From the NCBI GenBank assembly GCA_037190225.1, contig JBBCJL010000001.1, forward strand, positions 310,001 through 374,000: 64,000 bases of DNA, in the 5' to 3' direction. Of the stretch, positions 18,361-27,593 are shown one piece after another. Source of the DNA: MKSF01 sp037190225. GTDB taxonomy: Bacteria; Bacteroidota; Bacteroidia; Chitinophagales; Chitinophagaceae. Under the pieces are notes generated by a model, which saw only the letters and a program-made list of their open reading frames with translations, made no database searches and was not told where the DNA came from. Position numbers and translations under genes: made by a program. Every line of letters starts with the position of its first letter. Positions within the stretch are counted from its first letter, which is position 1.

Positions 18361-20964
18361 ATGGGAAAAAATCTCTTAATAGTGGAGTCTCCTGCCAAAG
18401 CGAAGACGATAGAGAAATATTTAGGTAAAGAGTTTGAAGTGAAATCCAGCTTCGGGCATATAAGAGACCTGGAAAAAGAGGGGATGGGCATAGATATAGA
18501 GAATGGCTTTGAGCCCAGCTATACGGTGTCGGAAGATAAGCGGAAAGTAGTGCAGGAGCTGAAGCAGAAAGCTAAGAGCGCAAAGGAAGTATGGCTTGCA
18601 ACGGATGAGGACCGGGAAGGAGAGGCCATAAGCTGGCACTTGTGTGAGGTCCTGGGACTGGATCCCCGTCATACCAAAAGGATTGTATTTCATGAAATTA
18701 CCAAGCCGGCCATCCAGAAGGCCGTGGCCAGCCCCAGGACCGTAAATATGGACCTGGTGGATGCGCAGCAGGCCCGGAGGGTGCTGGACAGGCTGGTAGG
18801 CTTCGAGATATCTCCCGTGCTGTGGCGAAAGCTGAGCGGCGGCAGCAGCCTTTCTGCCGGAAGGGTGCAGTCGGTGGCTGTCAAGCTGATCGTGGAAAGA
18901 GAGCGGGAGATCAACCAGTTCAGATCTGTCAGCGATTACAGGATAGAGGCCCGTTTTGCCGGCACTGCTGCCAGGCCGGCCCCCTTCAGGGCGGAAGGCG
19001 CGAGAAAGAAGACCCAGGCTGATGCGGAAGCGTTCCTGGACGGCTGTAAAAATGCGCAGTACACCGTAGCTGATGTGCAGGTGAAGCCCGCCAAGAAATC
19101 GCCGGCTCCGCCCTTTACCACATCAACGCTGCAGCAGGAAGCCAGCAGGAAGCTCGGCATGTCCGTGTCCCGTACGATGCGGGTGGCGCAAAGCCTGTAT
19201 GAGAACGGGTATATAACCTATATGCGTACCGACTCCGTCAACCTTTCTGATACCGCCCTGGAAAACGCCCGGGGAGCCATTTCCCGCCAGTTTGGCGCGC
19301 AATACCACCAGCAGCGCAGGTTCCAGACCAAGAACCAGTCGGCTCAGGAAGCGCACGAAGCGATCCGGCCTACCGATCTCAACGTGGCGCACATTGATGA
19401 CCCGGACGGGCACCGTCTATACGACCTGATATGGAAGCGTACCATAGCCAGCCAGATGGCGGACGCACAGCTGGAAAAAACAACCGTTAAGATAAATATC
19501 TCTACCAATAACGAGCAGCTGACCGCCCAGGGAGAAGTGATCAAGTTCGATGGATTCCTTAAAGTATATATAGAAAGCAGCGATGACGAGCCGGAAGATG
19601 ATAACAACCCGGTATTGCCCGCTATGCGTATAGGAGAGCAGCTGAATCTGGATTACCTGAAAGCGACAGAGCGTTTTTCCCGTCCCGCGCCGCGCTACAC
19701 GGAGGCCTCGCTGGTAAAAAAGCTGGAAGAGCTCGGCATAGGCCGTCCTTCCACCTATGCGCCGACCATCAGCACCATCCAGCAAAGGAATTATGTGGAA
19801 AGAAGGGAGCTGGAAGGTACGAAGCGCAGCTATAATATCCTGACATTGCAAAACGACCGCCTGCAGAAAGATACCGCTACGGAGATCACAGGCGCAGATA
19901 AGAATAAATTATTTCCTACCGACCTCGGTATGGTGGTGACGGACTTCCTGAGCATGCACTTCACGCAGATCATGGATTACGGCTTCACCGCGAATATTGA
20001 AAACCAGTTCGATAATATCGCCCGGGGGAAAGAGGACTGGAAAGCTACTATCAAGGAATTCTACTATCCTTTTCATGAGACGGTAAAGGAAACTATGGAA
20101 ACGGCGGAAAGGGCGAAAGGTGAGCATATCCTGGGTACCGACCCGCAATCCGGCAAGCAGGTAGTGGCCCGCCTGGGCCGTTTCGGGCCGATGGTGCAGA
20201 TAGGCTCCAACGAGGATGAGGAAGCGCCGAGGTTTGCCTCCCTGCGTAAGAACCAGAGCATAGAGACCATTACGCTGGAAGAGGCGCTGGACCTGTTCAG
20301 GCTGCCTATGGACCTGGGGCAGTATGAAGGCCAGGATGTCAGTGTCGGCATAGGGCGCTTCGGGCCGTATGTAAAGTATGGTGAAACCTTTATTTCCCTT
20401 CCCAAAGGAGAGGACCCGCTGACGGTAGATATGGACAGGGCTATAGCGGTGATCCGTGAGAAAGAGCAGGCGGATGCGCCTATCGGCTCTTTCAAAGGGG
20501 AGCCCGTAACAAAGGGAAAAGGACGGTTCGGGCCTTTTATCAGGTATAAGGACCTGTTCATCAATGTGCCCAAAGCCTACGATTTTGATCATCTCAGCCA
20601 GCAGGACATTAACGAGCTGATCGAGAAAAAGCTGGATAAGGAAGCCAACCGCTATATCGCGCAGTGGGAAGATGAAAAGATCGCTATAGAGAACGGAAGA
20701 TGGGGCCCGTTCATCAGGTTCGGCAAGCAAATGCTGAAGCTCGGCAGGAAAGCGGACGGAGAGAAATATACGGCGGAAGACCTGAAGGATATAGACCTGG
20801 AAACAGTGAAAGCGATGATAAAGGAGCAGATCCCGGACGCCTTTGAAAAGAAAAGAACGGCTGCTAAAAAGAAAACCGCTGCTAAGAAAAGTGCGGCTAA
20901 AAAGACAGCCGTAAAGAAAAGCGCAGCGAAAAAGGCTGCCGCCAAAAAAACTAAGAAATCATAG
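18361..20964 (+). CDS. topA: DNA topoisomerase I
   Basis: Relaxes negative supercoils behind RNA polymerase. The 867-residue protein has the TOPRIM domain at the N-terminus (LLIVESPAKAKTIEKYLG; acidic DEDREGEAI near residues 82-90) and the type IA core with catalytic Y287 in GYITYMRTDS. C-terminal topoisomerase repeats (about 585-800) contain repeated GRFGP motifs (LGRFGPMVQ, IGRFGPYVK, KGRFGPFIR, then NGRWGPFIR) in place of zinc fingers. The last 35 residues are a Lys/Ala-rich histone H1-like tail (KKTAAKK repeats), likely a nonspecific DNA-binding extension, as in several high-GC and Bacteroidota TopA proteins. Promoter and terminator are both clear, so it is a single-gene unit. Confidence 0.98.
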   Translation: MGKNLLIVESPAKAKTIEKYLGKEFEVKSSFGHIRDLEKEGMGIDIENGFEPSYTVSEDKRKVVQELKQKAKSAKEVWLATDEDREGEAISWHLCEVLGLDPRHTKRIVFHEITKPAIQKAVASPRTVNMDLVDAQQARRVLDRLVGFEISPVLWRKLSGGSSLSAGRVQSVAVKLIVEREREINQFRSVSDYRIEARFAGTAARPAPFRAEGARKKTQADAEAFLDGCKNAQYTVADVQVKPAKKSPAPPFTTSTLQQEASRKLGMSVSRTMRVAQSLYENGYITYMRTDSVNLSDTALENARGAISRQFGAQYHQQRRFQTKNQSAQEAHEAIRPTDLNVAHIDDPDGHRLYDLIWKRTIASQMADAQLEKTTVKINISTNNEQLTAQGEVIKFDGFLKVYIESSDDEPEDDNNPVLPAMRIGEQLNLDYLKATERFSRPAPRYTEASLVKKLEELGIGRPSTYAPTISTIQQRNYVERRELEGTKRSYNILTLQNDRLQKDTATEITGADKNKLFPTDLGMVVTDFLSMHFTQIMDYGFTANIENQFDNIARGKEDWKATIKEFYYPFHETVKETMETAERAKGEHILGTDPQSGKQVVARLGRFGPMVQIGSNEDEEAPRFASLRKNQSIETITLEEALDLFRLPMDLGQYEGQDVSVGIGRFGPYVKYGETFISLPKGEDPLTVDMDRAIAVIREKEQADAPIGSFKGEPVTKGKGRFGPFIRYKDLFINVPKAYDFDHLSQQDINELIEKKLDKEANRYIAQWEDEKIAIENGRWGPFIRFGKQMLKLGRKADGEKYTAEDLKDIDLETVKAMIKEQIPDAFEKKRTAAKKKTAAKKSAAKKTAVKKSAAKKAAAKKTKKS

Positions 20965-20965
20965 C

Positions 20966-20992
20966 AAAACGCCGGTATTATACCGGCGTTTT
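20966..20992 (+). terminator. Terminator after topA
   Basis: A perfect 12-bp stem (20966-20977 with 20981-20992) with a TTA loop, immediately after the topA stop. A-run and T-run flanks make it potentially bidirectional. Confidence 0.9.
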
Positions 20993-21010
20993 GATTTACA
21001 TATCATATCA

Positions 21011-21046
21011 AAAAAGAAGAGAGGAAAACCACCCTCTCTTCTTTTT
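21011..21046 (-). terminator. Terminator after the aminotransferase gene (bidirectional)
   Basis: A 14-bp stem (21011-21024 with 21033-21046) with an 8-base loop. The A-tract arm gives a T-tract on the minus strand. It separates topA from the convergent aminotransferase. Confidence 0.85.
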
Positions 21047-21076
21047 ACTAATAATAAGTATGTTACCCTCCGGTGA

Positions 21077-22270
21077 TCACCGTTTCTTATAGGCTTCCAG
21101 GGCTGCGGCAAGTATGGCCACGGCCTTTTGTATATCTTCCTTATTGAGTACATAAGCCAGGCGCACCTCGTTCCTTCCGGAGCCCGGTGTGGCATAGAAC
21201 CCGCTTGCCGGGGCCATCATGACCGTAGCTCCTTCATAGGAGAAGTCAGACAAGAGCCACTGGCAGAAATCTTCGGCATCCTCGATGGGCAGCTGGATCA
21301 TAGCATAAAACGCGCCTCCCGGATTCGGCACCACTACGCCTTCTATGGATTTTAAGCCTTCCACAAGGGTATTCCTGCGCAGCTCGTACTCCGCCAGCAC
21401 CGCGTCAAAATAATCAGCAGGCAGGTCGCAGGCGGCCTCTCCCAGTATCTGCTCAAAAGTAGCGGGGGAAAGACGGGCCTGTGCCATTTTCAGGGCTGCG
21501 GCATATACGTCCTTATTCCTGGTAACCAGCGCCCCGATGCGGGCGCCGCAGGCGCTGTAACGCTTGGAGATGGTATCCAGCAGGATAGCATGCGCTTCCA
21601 GCCCTTCCAGCTCCATGACGGAAAAGTGCTGCCTGCCATCATAGCAGAACTCGCGGTAGGCTTCATCGCTGAGTATGAACAGGTCGTGCTTAAGGGCGAT
21701 ATTCCTTAATATTTCCAGCTCCTCGCGGCTGTAAAGGTAGCCGGTAGGATTATTGGGATTGCAGATCATGATGGCCCTGGTGCGCTCCGTGATTGCTTTT
21801 TCAAAGGCATCAATAGGCGGTAAGGCAAAATTATCTTCGATGGAGGAAGGGATAGGGACTACCTTGATGCCGGCCGCAACGGCGAAGCCGTTGTAATTGG
21901 CATAGAACGGTTCGGGGATGATGATCTCATCACCGGGGTTCATACAGCTCATTAATGCGAAGGATATGGCTTCCGAGCCTCCTGCCGTAATAATGATATC
22001 ATCCGCGGTAATGTTGATGTGCTTGCTGTTATAATAGCGGGCCAGCTTTATCCTGTAGCTTTCAAAACCCTGACTGGGACTGTATTCCAGCACTTTGAAA
22101 GAAGCGTTCTTTACAGCTTCCAGGATGGAAGGAGGCGTTTCGATATCGGGCTGTCCTATATTCAGGTGGTACACTTTCGTACCGCGCTTTTTGGCCGCTT
22201 CGGCGTAGGGTGCTAACTTTCTTATCGGGGAAGGCGGCATTAACTGGCCACGCGTGGAAATATTAGGCAT
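21077..22270 (-). CDS. PLP-dependent aminotransferase, aspartate aminotransferase type
   Basis: A 397-residue fold-type I, class I/II aminotransferase interconverting an amino acid (probably aspartate or an aromatic/branched acid) and its 2-oxo acid. Visible landmarks are YHLNIGQPDIETPP near the N-terminus, the cofactor-loop segment TAGGSEAISFAL, NPNNPTGYLYS with the PLP-contacting Asn, SDEAYREFCYDG with the ring-nitrogen Asp, and the Schiff-base lysine in TISKRYSACGARIG. NEVRLAYVL near the C-terminus carries the arginine that binds the substrate carboxylate. Length is normal and the gene is alone between terminators. The exact substrate cannot be fixed from sequence. Confidence 0.93.
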   Translation of the reverse strand: MPNISTRGQLMPPSPIRKLAPYAEAAKKRGTKVYHLNIGQPDIETPPSILEAVKNASFKVLEYSPSQGFESYRIKLARYYNSKHINITADDIIITAGGSEAISFALMSCMNPGDEIIIPEPFYANYNGFAVAAGIKVVPIPSSIEDNFALPPIDAFEKAITERTRAIMICNPNNPTGYLYSREELEILRNIALKHDLFILSDEAYREFCYDGRQHFSVMELEGLEAHAILLDTISKRYSACGARIGALVTRNKDVYAAALKMAQARLSPATFEQILGEAACDLPADYFDAVLAEYELRRNTLVEGLKSIEGVVVPNPGGAFYAMIQLPIEDAEDFCQWLLSDFSYEGATVMMAPASGFYATPGSGRNEVRLAYVLNKEDIQKAVAILAAALEAYKKR

Positions 22271-22305
22271 AGATCTTACAATTTCAGGTAGATAATTGTC
22301 AAACT

Positions 22306-22337
22306 TTTGAATTTAAGTGCGAATTTATATTAATTTG
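22306..22337 (+). promoter_or_regulatory. Probable promoter for the glycosyltransferase gene
   Basis: TTTG (22306-22309), 20-base spacer, TTAATTTG (22330-22337): one mismatch to TAnnTTTG, 19 bases before the GTG start. Confidence 0.5.
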
Positions 22338-22356
22338 CTGTATTAAATCGTTGTCA

Positions 22357-23481
22357 GTGAAAGTTTATATTATAGGACCGGCTCATCCGTTCAGGGGAGG
22401 ATTGGCAGATTTTGATATGCGTATGGCCCGGGGCTTCCAGGAAAAAGGATGCGAGGTGCACCTGATCAATTTTACCCTGCAATATCCCTCTTTTCTCTTT
22501 CCCGGGAAAACACAATATACGGATGCGCCGGCCCCGGCCGGTCTGAACATCCGGCAGCTGATCAACTCGGTCAACCCGTTCAACTGGCTGAAAGTAGGCC
22601 GCCGGCTGCGCAGGGAACGGCCGGACCTTATCATTGTACGGTACTGGCTGCCCTTTATGGGCCCGGCTTTCGGGACCATACTGAGGCAGGTGAAGAAAAA
22701 TAAGCACACACAGGTCATCGCGATCGCTGATAATATTATTCCTCATGAGAAAAGGTTCGGTGATACATTATTCACGAAGTACTTTGTAAAGCCGGTGGAT
22801 AAGTTCGTCTGTATGAGCAGGGAGGTAGCGGAGGATGTGAAGCATTTCAGCGACCGGCCGGTCATGACCCTGCCGCATCCTATGTATGACATCTATGGGG
22901 AGCTGCTGGATAAGGCTGCCGCTAAAACGGCCCTGGGGCTGGGAGCGGACGATAAGGTGGTGCTTTTTTTCGGGCTGATCAGGAAATATAAGGGCCTGGA
23001 TATCCTGCTTGATGCTTTTGCCGACCGGCAGGTCAGGGACAGGAATGTGAAGCTCGTCATCGCGGGGGAGTTCTATGCGGATGCCGCGGAATATGAGCGC
23101 CGGATCAGTGACCTGGACCTGGAGCCCATCATTGTGAGGGCCACGCACTTTATACCCAACGAGGAGGTCAATAAATATTTCAGCGCTGCGGATGTTGTGG
23201 TGCAACCTTATAAGAATGCGACACAAAGCGGTATTACGCAGATAGGCTTCCACTTTTCCAAGCCGATGATCGTTACGAACGTGGGAGGTCTGCCCGAGTT
23301 TATCAGGCATAATGAGCTGGGCCTGGTGACGGAGGTGGAGGCCGCTTCAGTGGCGGCAGCTATTGCCCGGTATTTTGACGAGGCGCTGGAAGCGCCCTTT
23401 ACTGCTGCAATGGAAGTGGAGAAAAAGCGATATGAATGGCCGTACTTTATCGACAGGCTGCTGGCCTATGCAAAAGCCTGA
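22357..23481 (+). CDS. Glycosyltransferase family 4 (GT4, GT-B fold)
   Basis: A 374-residue retaining GT-B glycosyltransferase that adds a sugar from a nucleotide donor, probably to a cell-surface glycan or lipid. The N-terminal half opens KVYIIGPAHPFRGGLADF with the glycine-rich acceptor-side loop. The donor-binding half shows VLFFGLIRKYKGLDILLDAF, a HFIPNEEVNKYFSAADVVV stretch and the E-x7-E-equivalent region QSGITQIGFHFSKPMI. GTG 22357 is chosen because the protein then starts MKVYIIGP, the usual family opening; TTG 22351 would add only two residues. Monocistronic, with a convergent neighbour and a shared terminator. No other polysaccharide gene is adjacent. Confidence 0.88.
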   Translation: MKVYIIGPAHPFRGGLADFDMRMARGFQEKGCEVHLINFTLQYPSFLFPGKTQYTDAPAPAGLNIRQLINSVNPFNWLKVGRRLRRERPDLIIVRYWLPFMGPAFGTILRQVKKNKHTQVIAIADNIIPHEKRFGDTLFTKYFVKPVDKFVCMSREVAEDVKHFSDRPVMTLPHPMYDIYGELLDKAAAKTALGLGADDKVVLFFGLIRKYKGLDILLDAFADRQVRDRNVKLVIAGEFYADAAEYERRISDLDLEPIIVRATHFIPNEEVNKYFSAADVVVQPYKNATQSGITQIGFHFSKPMIVTNVGGLPEFIRHNELGLVTEVEAASVAAAIARYFDEALEAPFTAAMEVEKKRYEWPYFIDRLLAYAKA

Positions 23482-23499
23482 CCTTTCTGGTGCTATATG

Positions 23500-23532
23500 A
23501 CAAAGGCTCACAGCATCGCTGTGAGCCTTTGT
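23500..23532. terminator. Bidirectional terminator between convergent genes
   Basis: A perfect 15-bp stem (23500-23514 with 23518-23532) and a 3-base loop. It ends both the glycosyltransferase transcript and the large minus-strand gene cluster. Confidence 0.85.
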
Positions 23533-23554
23533 TATATAAATGAAGTGCAGTCGC

Positions 23555-24478
23555 TTACAGGCCGTAGGTCCTTACGATCCTGTGGTTGCTGTCAAACTCA
23601 TATCTTGTCCTGGTCTGTTTCTGTACGGACTGCTGCTTTTCCAGGTCGTAATAGCTATAGGTGGCCGTAACGTTATACTTGTTGTCTCCTACCTTTTCGA
23701 TAACGACATCATCGTGCTTGATATTGGTCCTTTTATTCCAGGAGTCATCGTATAGCTTTTTGATCTCGTCAAAGGTCGGGTAGTTCACGCCCCAGTAGCG
23801 TTCCATATTCTCGGAAAAGGTACTGTAAATATTGTAAATATTCTGCCTGTACTCCGCATCCATGAGCTTTTGTAAAGTAGCGGCATTGGCTTTATCATCC
23901 TCATTTTGCGCTTTGTCTGCAGCGGCGGTAGCGGCGCTGACAGTATCTGCTACAGCTGCGGGAGGGGCGGCCGGCTCAGCAGTAGGCAGGGTATTTACTG
24001 CCGGCTGGGCAGTGATGTCCGGTATATGCGTGGTATTATCTCCGGGAGCGCCGTTGTTATCATTCATCAGGAAATAGGCCGCCACGCCCGACAGTGCTAT
24101 CAGTGCGATCACCAGTCCTGTCACCAGTCCTTTGGAGGAGCCTGAACCGGCACGCGGTTCCGGGACGAGACCGGGAGAAGCCGGTACGTTATTATAGGCG
24201 GCGGCCGGGTTAAAATCCGACTGGTTGCCGGTAGCGTCCGGCCTGGGTATATCGAACAAAGGAGTGGCCGGCTGCAGGGACTTTAAAAATGCCTGTTCCA
24301 GCCGCTGTGATTCCTGCGGGGACATCTGCCAGTGATTGTACAATCCCTGCAGGTGCTCCCGTATGGCGCTTTCTTCTATCTGCTTCCAGGAGTCGATGAT
24401 CTCCTGCGGTGCCTGCTGACCGTTTTTCTGGTGAAATAAAAATGCTATATATTGAGCTATATGCTGCTTATTGATCAT
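23555..24478 (-). CDS. Bitopic membrane protein with shared N-terminal domain, NTF2-like C-terminus (novel cluster)
   Basis: Last gene of the six-gene cluster; 307 residues, function unknown. Residues 1-70 are a helical, probably cytoplasmic domain (AFLFHQKNG, then SWKQIEESAI and HLQGLYNHW) that is clearly related to the N-terminus of the protein encoded just upstream. A Pro/Ala/Asn linker (71-115), one membrane segment (about 117-137) and a second Ala/Pro-rich linker (140-195) follow. The periplasmic C-terminal domain (about 200-307) has an alpha-then-beta layout, with YNIYSTFSENMERYWG helices then strands such as YNVTATYSYYDLE, that looks NTF2-like (inference). It starts 24 bases after the upstream stop. 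Cytoplasm-in topology would let its N-domain meet the ATPase of the same cluster. Confidence 0.75.
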   Translation of the reverse strand: MINKQHIAQYIAFLFHQKNGQQAPQEIIDSWKQIEESAIREHLQGLYNHWQMSPQESQRLEQAFLKSLQPATPLFDIPRPDATGNQSDFNPAAAYNNVPASPGLVPEPRAGSGSSKGLVTGLVIALIALSGVAAYFLMNDNNGAPGDNTTHIPDITAQPAVNTLPTAEPAAPPAAVADTVSAATAAADKAQNEDDKANAATLQKLMDAEYRQNIYNIYSTFSENMERYWGVNYPTFDEIKKLYDDSWNKRTNIKHDDVVIEKVGDNKYNVTATYSYYDLEKQQSVQKQTRTRYEFDSNHRIVRTYGL

Positions 24479-24502
24479 GTTTAAAATTTTAAGTATAGAT
24501 AT

Positions 24503-25666
24503 TTAAAGAGAGTCGTACGACCAGGTAAAGTAGGTGATGTCGCCGGTCTCATCAAATTTGGCATGAAAAGAGGTATTCTCCTTATTGCAGGTGTAGAGGA
24601 AATAGGAGCCGTTTGTGAACCTGAACAGCAGGTCCGCGGCTTCAATATCTATCATATTGCCCCCTTCGGGATTTTTAACCTGCACTACCTGTGGCGGGAA
24701 ATAGCGGTTCTCATCCGGCAAACCTTTAAACTTATAGAATTTATTATCCGATAGCTTGCAGATGACACTGATCGTTTTTTTATCTTTTAAGGTATGCTTG
24801 ATCACGCTGGTATAATCTGTGCTGTTATTCCCGCAGGGATTCTTGATATGCAGGCTATACAGCCTGCCGTCCATGGCCAGCGACCCGATAATGACCTTCC
24901 GGATATCCGATTTGATCAGGGCCATTTCTTTATTATACCTGCTGATCTCGGAGAATACGGTCTTCTGGATGCTGCTGTAATCCTCGCTGTTGGTCAGGTA
25001 ATTTTTGTTGACATATACCATTTTTTCCTCGTTGCCGAAAAGATAATCCTTAAAGGTGGCATCGTCCGTCAGCAGCTTCCTGCTTTCAGACACATTGCCT
25101 TCCTTATCCACCACTATATTATAGATGGCTGCGTCCGCTTCGCGCAGGGAAATGATGGAGCTGGGACCGGCGAATATATCCATCCTGCCTACATTTTCGC
25201 CGTGGATATTGCGTACAGCTACATTATCGGTAACGCTGTACAGCCTTTGGAGCTGGTTGTATTGCCGGTTCTTATACACCACATAGCCGGCTGCAGCAAG
25301 GAGCGGTATGAGTATAAGGAGCAGCCATTTATAGCTCCTTTTACGGGCCGGGAGAGGTGGAGCGGGAGCGGTACGCTGCTGTGGTCCCGGCTGGTAGGCC
25401 GGCCTGGGCGCAGGATTCGGATTGCTGCCGGTCTGCTGTATATCGGATGTTTTTGGCGCATTCAGAAAGCTGTTGATCTCTGCCAGCAGCTGGGCTTCTG
25501 TCCAGCCCCACTGGCTGGTCATATTCCTGAGGTGACCTGGTATCTCCGCATCTGGTATCTGCGACCAGGAGTTCAGCAGCTCTGGCGGGGGAGTTGTGCC
25601 ATTACGTTTCCGGAACAGGTGCGCAATGAACAGCTTTACATTGCCCTGGTTGATTAACATGCTCAT
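24503..25666 (-). CDS. Bitopic membrane protein with shared N-terminal domain, SH3-like C-terminus (novel cluster)
   Basis: A 387-residue membrane protein of unknown function. Residues 3-68 match the N-terminal domain of the next gene's product: AHLFRKRNG, SWSQIPDAEI and HLRNMTSQWGW align with its AFLFHQKNG, SWKQIEESAI and HLQGLYNHW. A Pro-rich linker (75-108), one transmembrane helix (about 112-131) and a periplasmic region follow. Near 142-175 there is an SH3b-like beta stretch (SVTDNVAVRNIHGENVG). About 200-387 is a mixed region I do not recognise. The ATG overlaps the upstream stop by four bases (ATGA), implying translational coupling. The N-in topology resembles that of divisome or elongasome scaffold proteins. 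Confidence 0.75.
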   Translation of the reverse strand: MSMLINQGNVKLFIAHLFRKRNGTTPPPELLNSWSQIPDAEIPGHLRNMTSQWGWTEAQLLAEINSFLNAPKTSDIQQTGSNPNPAPRPAYQPGPQQRTAPAPPLPARKRSYKWLLLILIPLLAAAGYVVYKNRQYNQLQRLYSVTDNVAVRNIHGENVGRMDIFAGPSSIISLREADAAIYNIVVDKEGNVSESRKLLTDDATFKDYLFGNEEKMVYVNKNYLTNSEDYSSIQKTVFSEISRYNKEMALIKSDIRKVIIGSLAMDGRLYSLHIKNPCGNNSTDYTSVIKHTLKDKKTISVICKLSDNKFYKFKGLPDENRYFPPQVVQVKNPEGGNMIDIEAADLLFRFTNGSYFLYTCNKENTSFHAKFDETGDITYFTWSYDSL

Positions 25667-26115
25667 TTGTTATAGGTTTTGTCTATGAGTTTTATCATTA
25701 CATCGTTCGGGACAGGTACGGCCCCGTCCTTAATGACAAAAATAGCATCAATTTTGTTTTCATTCTTACTATAATCAATTTTGAATCCAAAATCGTTCAG
25801 TCCATGTGCCAGGACCTTGTCATTGCCGTTAAAAAAATCCCTGGTAATGGCGCCCGAGTTGCTGAGCGTTACCTTTAAGCGGTTTTGCTCCGTGATAAGG
25901 GTAAGGCCAGTGCCATAGGCTTGCTGCAGCAGGTTGATAAAGGTGTCGGTAATGATATAGTTGAAATGTTCCCTGTTGAATTCCGTATTGGAAACATTCA
26001 CTACCTTTTTGACGGCCTGCCTGTTGATGGCAAATTTGACCCATAGCAGGCTGCCAGCTACCAGGACAACGGTGAGCAGGATAATGAATATCTTATAAGG
26101 TGCTGTATGCTTCAT
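25663..26115 (-). CDS. Small membrane-anchored periplasmic protein (novel cluster)
   Basis: A 150-residue protein of unknown function. One N-terminal membrane segment (about 9-28, FIILLTVVLVAGSLLW) is followed by a basic stretch and a compact periplasmic domain (about 40-150) with alternating strands and helices; LTLITEQNRLKVTLSNSG and FGFKIDYSKNENKID look like beta hairpins. It has no cysteine and no recognisable motif. The start codon overlaps the stop of the giant SEDS/PBP-like gene by one base (TAATG), and its stop overlaps the following start (ATGA). It is therefore tightly coupled to both and is probably a small subunit of the same membrane complex. Confidence 0.75.
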   Translation of the reverse strand: MKHTAPYKIFIILLTVVLVAGSLLWVKFAINRQAVKKVVNVSNTEFNREHFNYIITDTFINLLQQAYGTGLTLITEQNRLKVTLSNSGAITRDFFNGNDKVLAHGLNDFGFKIDYSKNENKIDAIFVIKDGAVPVPNDVMIKLIDKTYNK

Positions 26116-27593
26116 TATGGCTGGAAATATTGTTTGAATGATTTGGATTGAATGGTCTGGTCGATGATCTCGTATATAAGGTTCCAGTCGAAGTCCTGGG
26201 TATTATCCGTTACAAAATATAAGGCGTACACTTTGGCCTTCCCGATATGCTCTGCCTGTGTCAGGTCCTTGTCCGCAATGGTCAGTATCAGGCGCCTGGA
26301 GCTCTTCCGGCCTGACTGCTGCTCATTGATGGTGCCTGTCTTGGCATAGAAATAGTATTGCCCGTATTTGGCGGCGGTTCCCTGCAGCCTTCTGGCCGTC
26401 CCGCCGGTGATCACCTGCTTCATACCGGTAAAGATATTGGCCGCGAGGAACTGGTTATACCTGTTGTTCCAGGTAGCGTCCACAGCCCAGGGGGACCGGG
26501 CCAGCTTCTGCGGTACAACACTGAGCTGCAGGTTATTGTTCTGGGTGAACATGGACAGGTACATCTCTGCCATTTTATACGGTGTGATGCGCAGCGGGTA
26601 GCCGCCCAGCGCTGCCGTCATGACGCCCAGGTTGAAGTTCTGGTGTATCTCTGTCTGCGCCCTGTCGGACTGCAGGAAAAAGCTCTCTTCGGGGAAGCTC
26701 CACAGGTAGCCGGTATTCTTGTTCCTGCTGAGGATATCGGACAGGTAGGGGTCCACGAAATGCACCCGGTCGTTGGTAGTGGCTTTCATATCCAGCTTAT
26801 CCTTATCCTTGGTCCTGAGCCCGACATTGGTCTCAAAGCCGTTGGCCAGCAGGGAATTCTCATTCCCGAAATAAGACCGGTGGGTGGCGCTTTTGTCTGT
26901 CATCGGCCACTCTTTGCTGCCGTAATTCTTAAGGTATAGGGCCCGGCCCTTATAGGTTACAATGGGAAAGGTATTGTTCCGGCCCGGCTGGTCTGTCAGC
27001 ACGCTGCTCAGCGTGTACTGGCTGCCCTGCAGGAAATCTTCCCTGGTATAGGAGCCCAGGAACATATACAGCGCGTGGTAAAAATTGCTGGAGTGTGCGA
27101 TGAACGCGGGGATATCCATAGGCGCGTAATAATGCTCGTCATTTTTCCAGGGCTTGATCAGCCGGAGGCCTGCAAAATTCTCGCGGTCGCCTCCCGGTGC
27201 GGTAAAGATGAGGGATTCCCAGCCAGCATTGACCTGCGATGTGACCACTCCCGCGGTCAGCGCCTTGATGGACGAGCCGGGCCCGAGGTAGAGGTTCAGC
27301 AGGTTCCTGTTGCCCCACTGGTCCCTTTCGTTCTTGGCATTGCTATAAAAGAACTGCTGGCGCTGCAGCGCAAAAATGGTAGGCTGGTCATTCGGGTCTA
27401 TGACCCGCCTGTTGCTCACATAATCGTTCATAAAGCGGATATGCCCATCACCATCGGCTCCTATAACGCTGAAGTTGAAATTGGTATGCCTGGTGCCGAA
27501 GGTCGTGCCGGCGCTTTTTTGTATCGCCCGGTGCACCGCGGAGGACAGGTCGTAATCCAGCGTAATATAATTATTGGCCAGCAGCATGCTGTC
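26115..27593 (-). other. PBP transpeptidase domain of the fusion
   Basis: Residues about 1330-1821 of the giant protein. All three catalytic motifs of the DD-transpeptidase family are present in order with plausible spacing: SxxK at 1436-1439, SxN at 1497-1499 and KTG at 1747-1749. A GPGSS lead-in and an ITPYKMAEMY segment match class A/B PBPs. The 248-residue gap between the second and third motifs is longer than usual and may contain an insertion (about 1520-1640). Confidence 0.85.
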
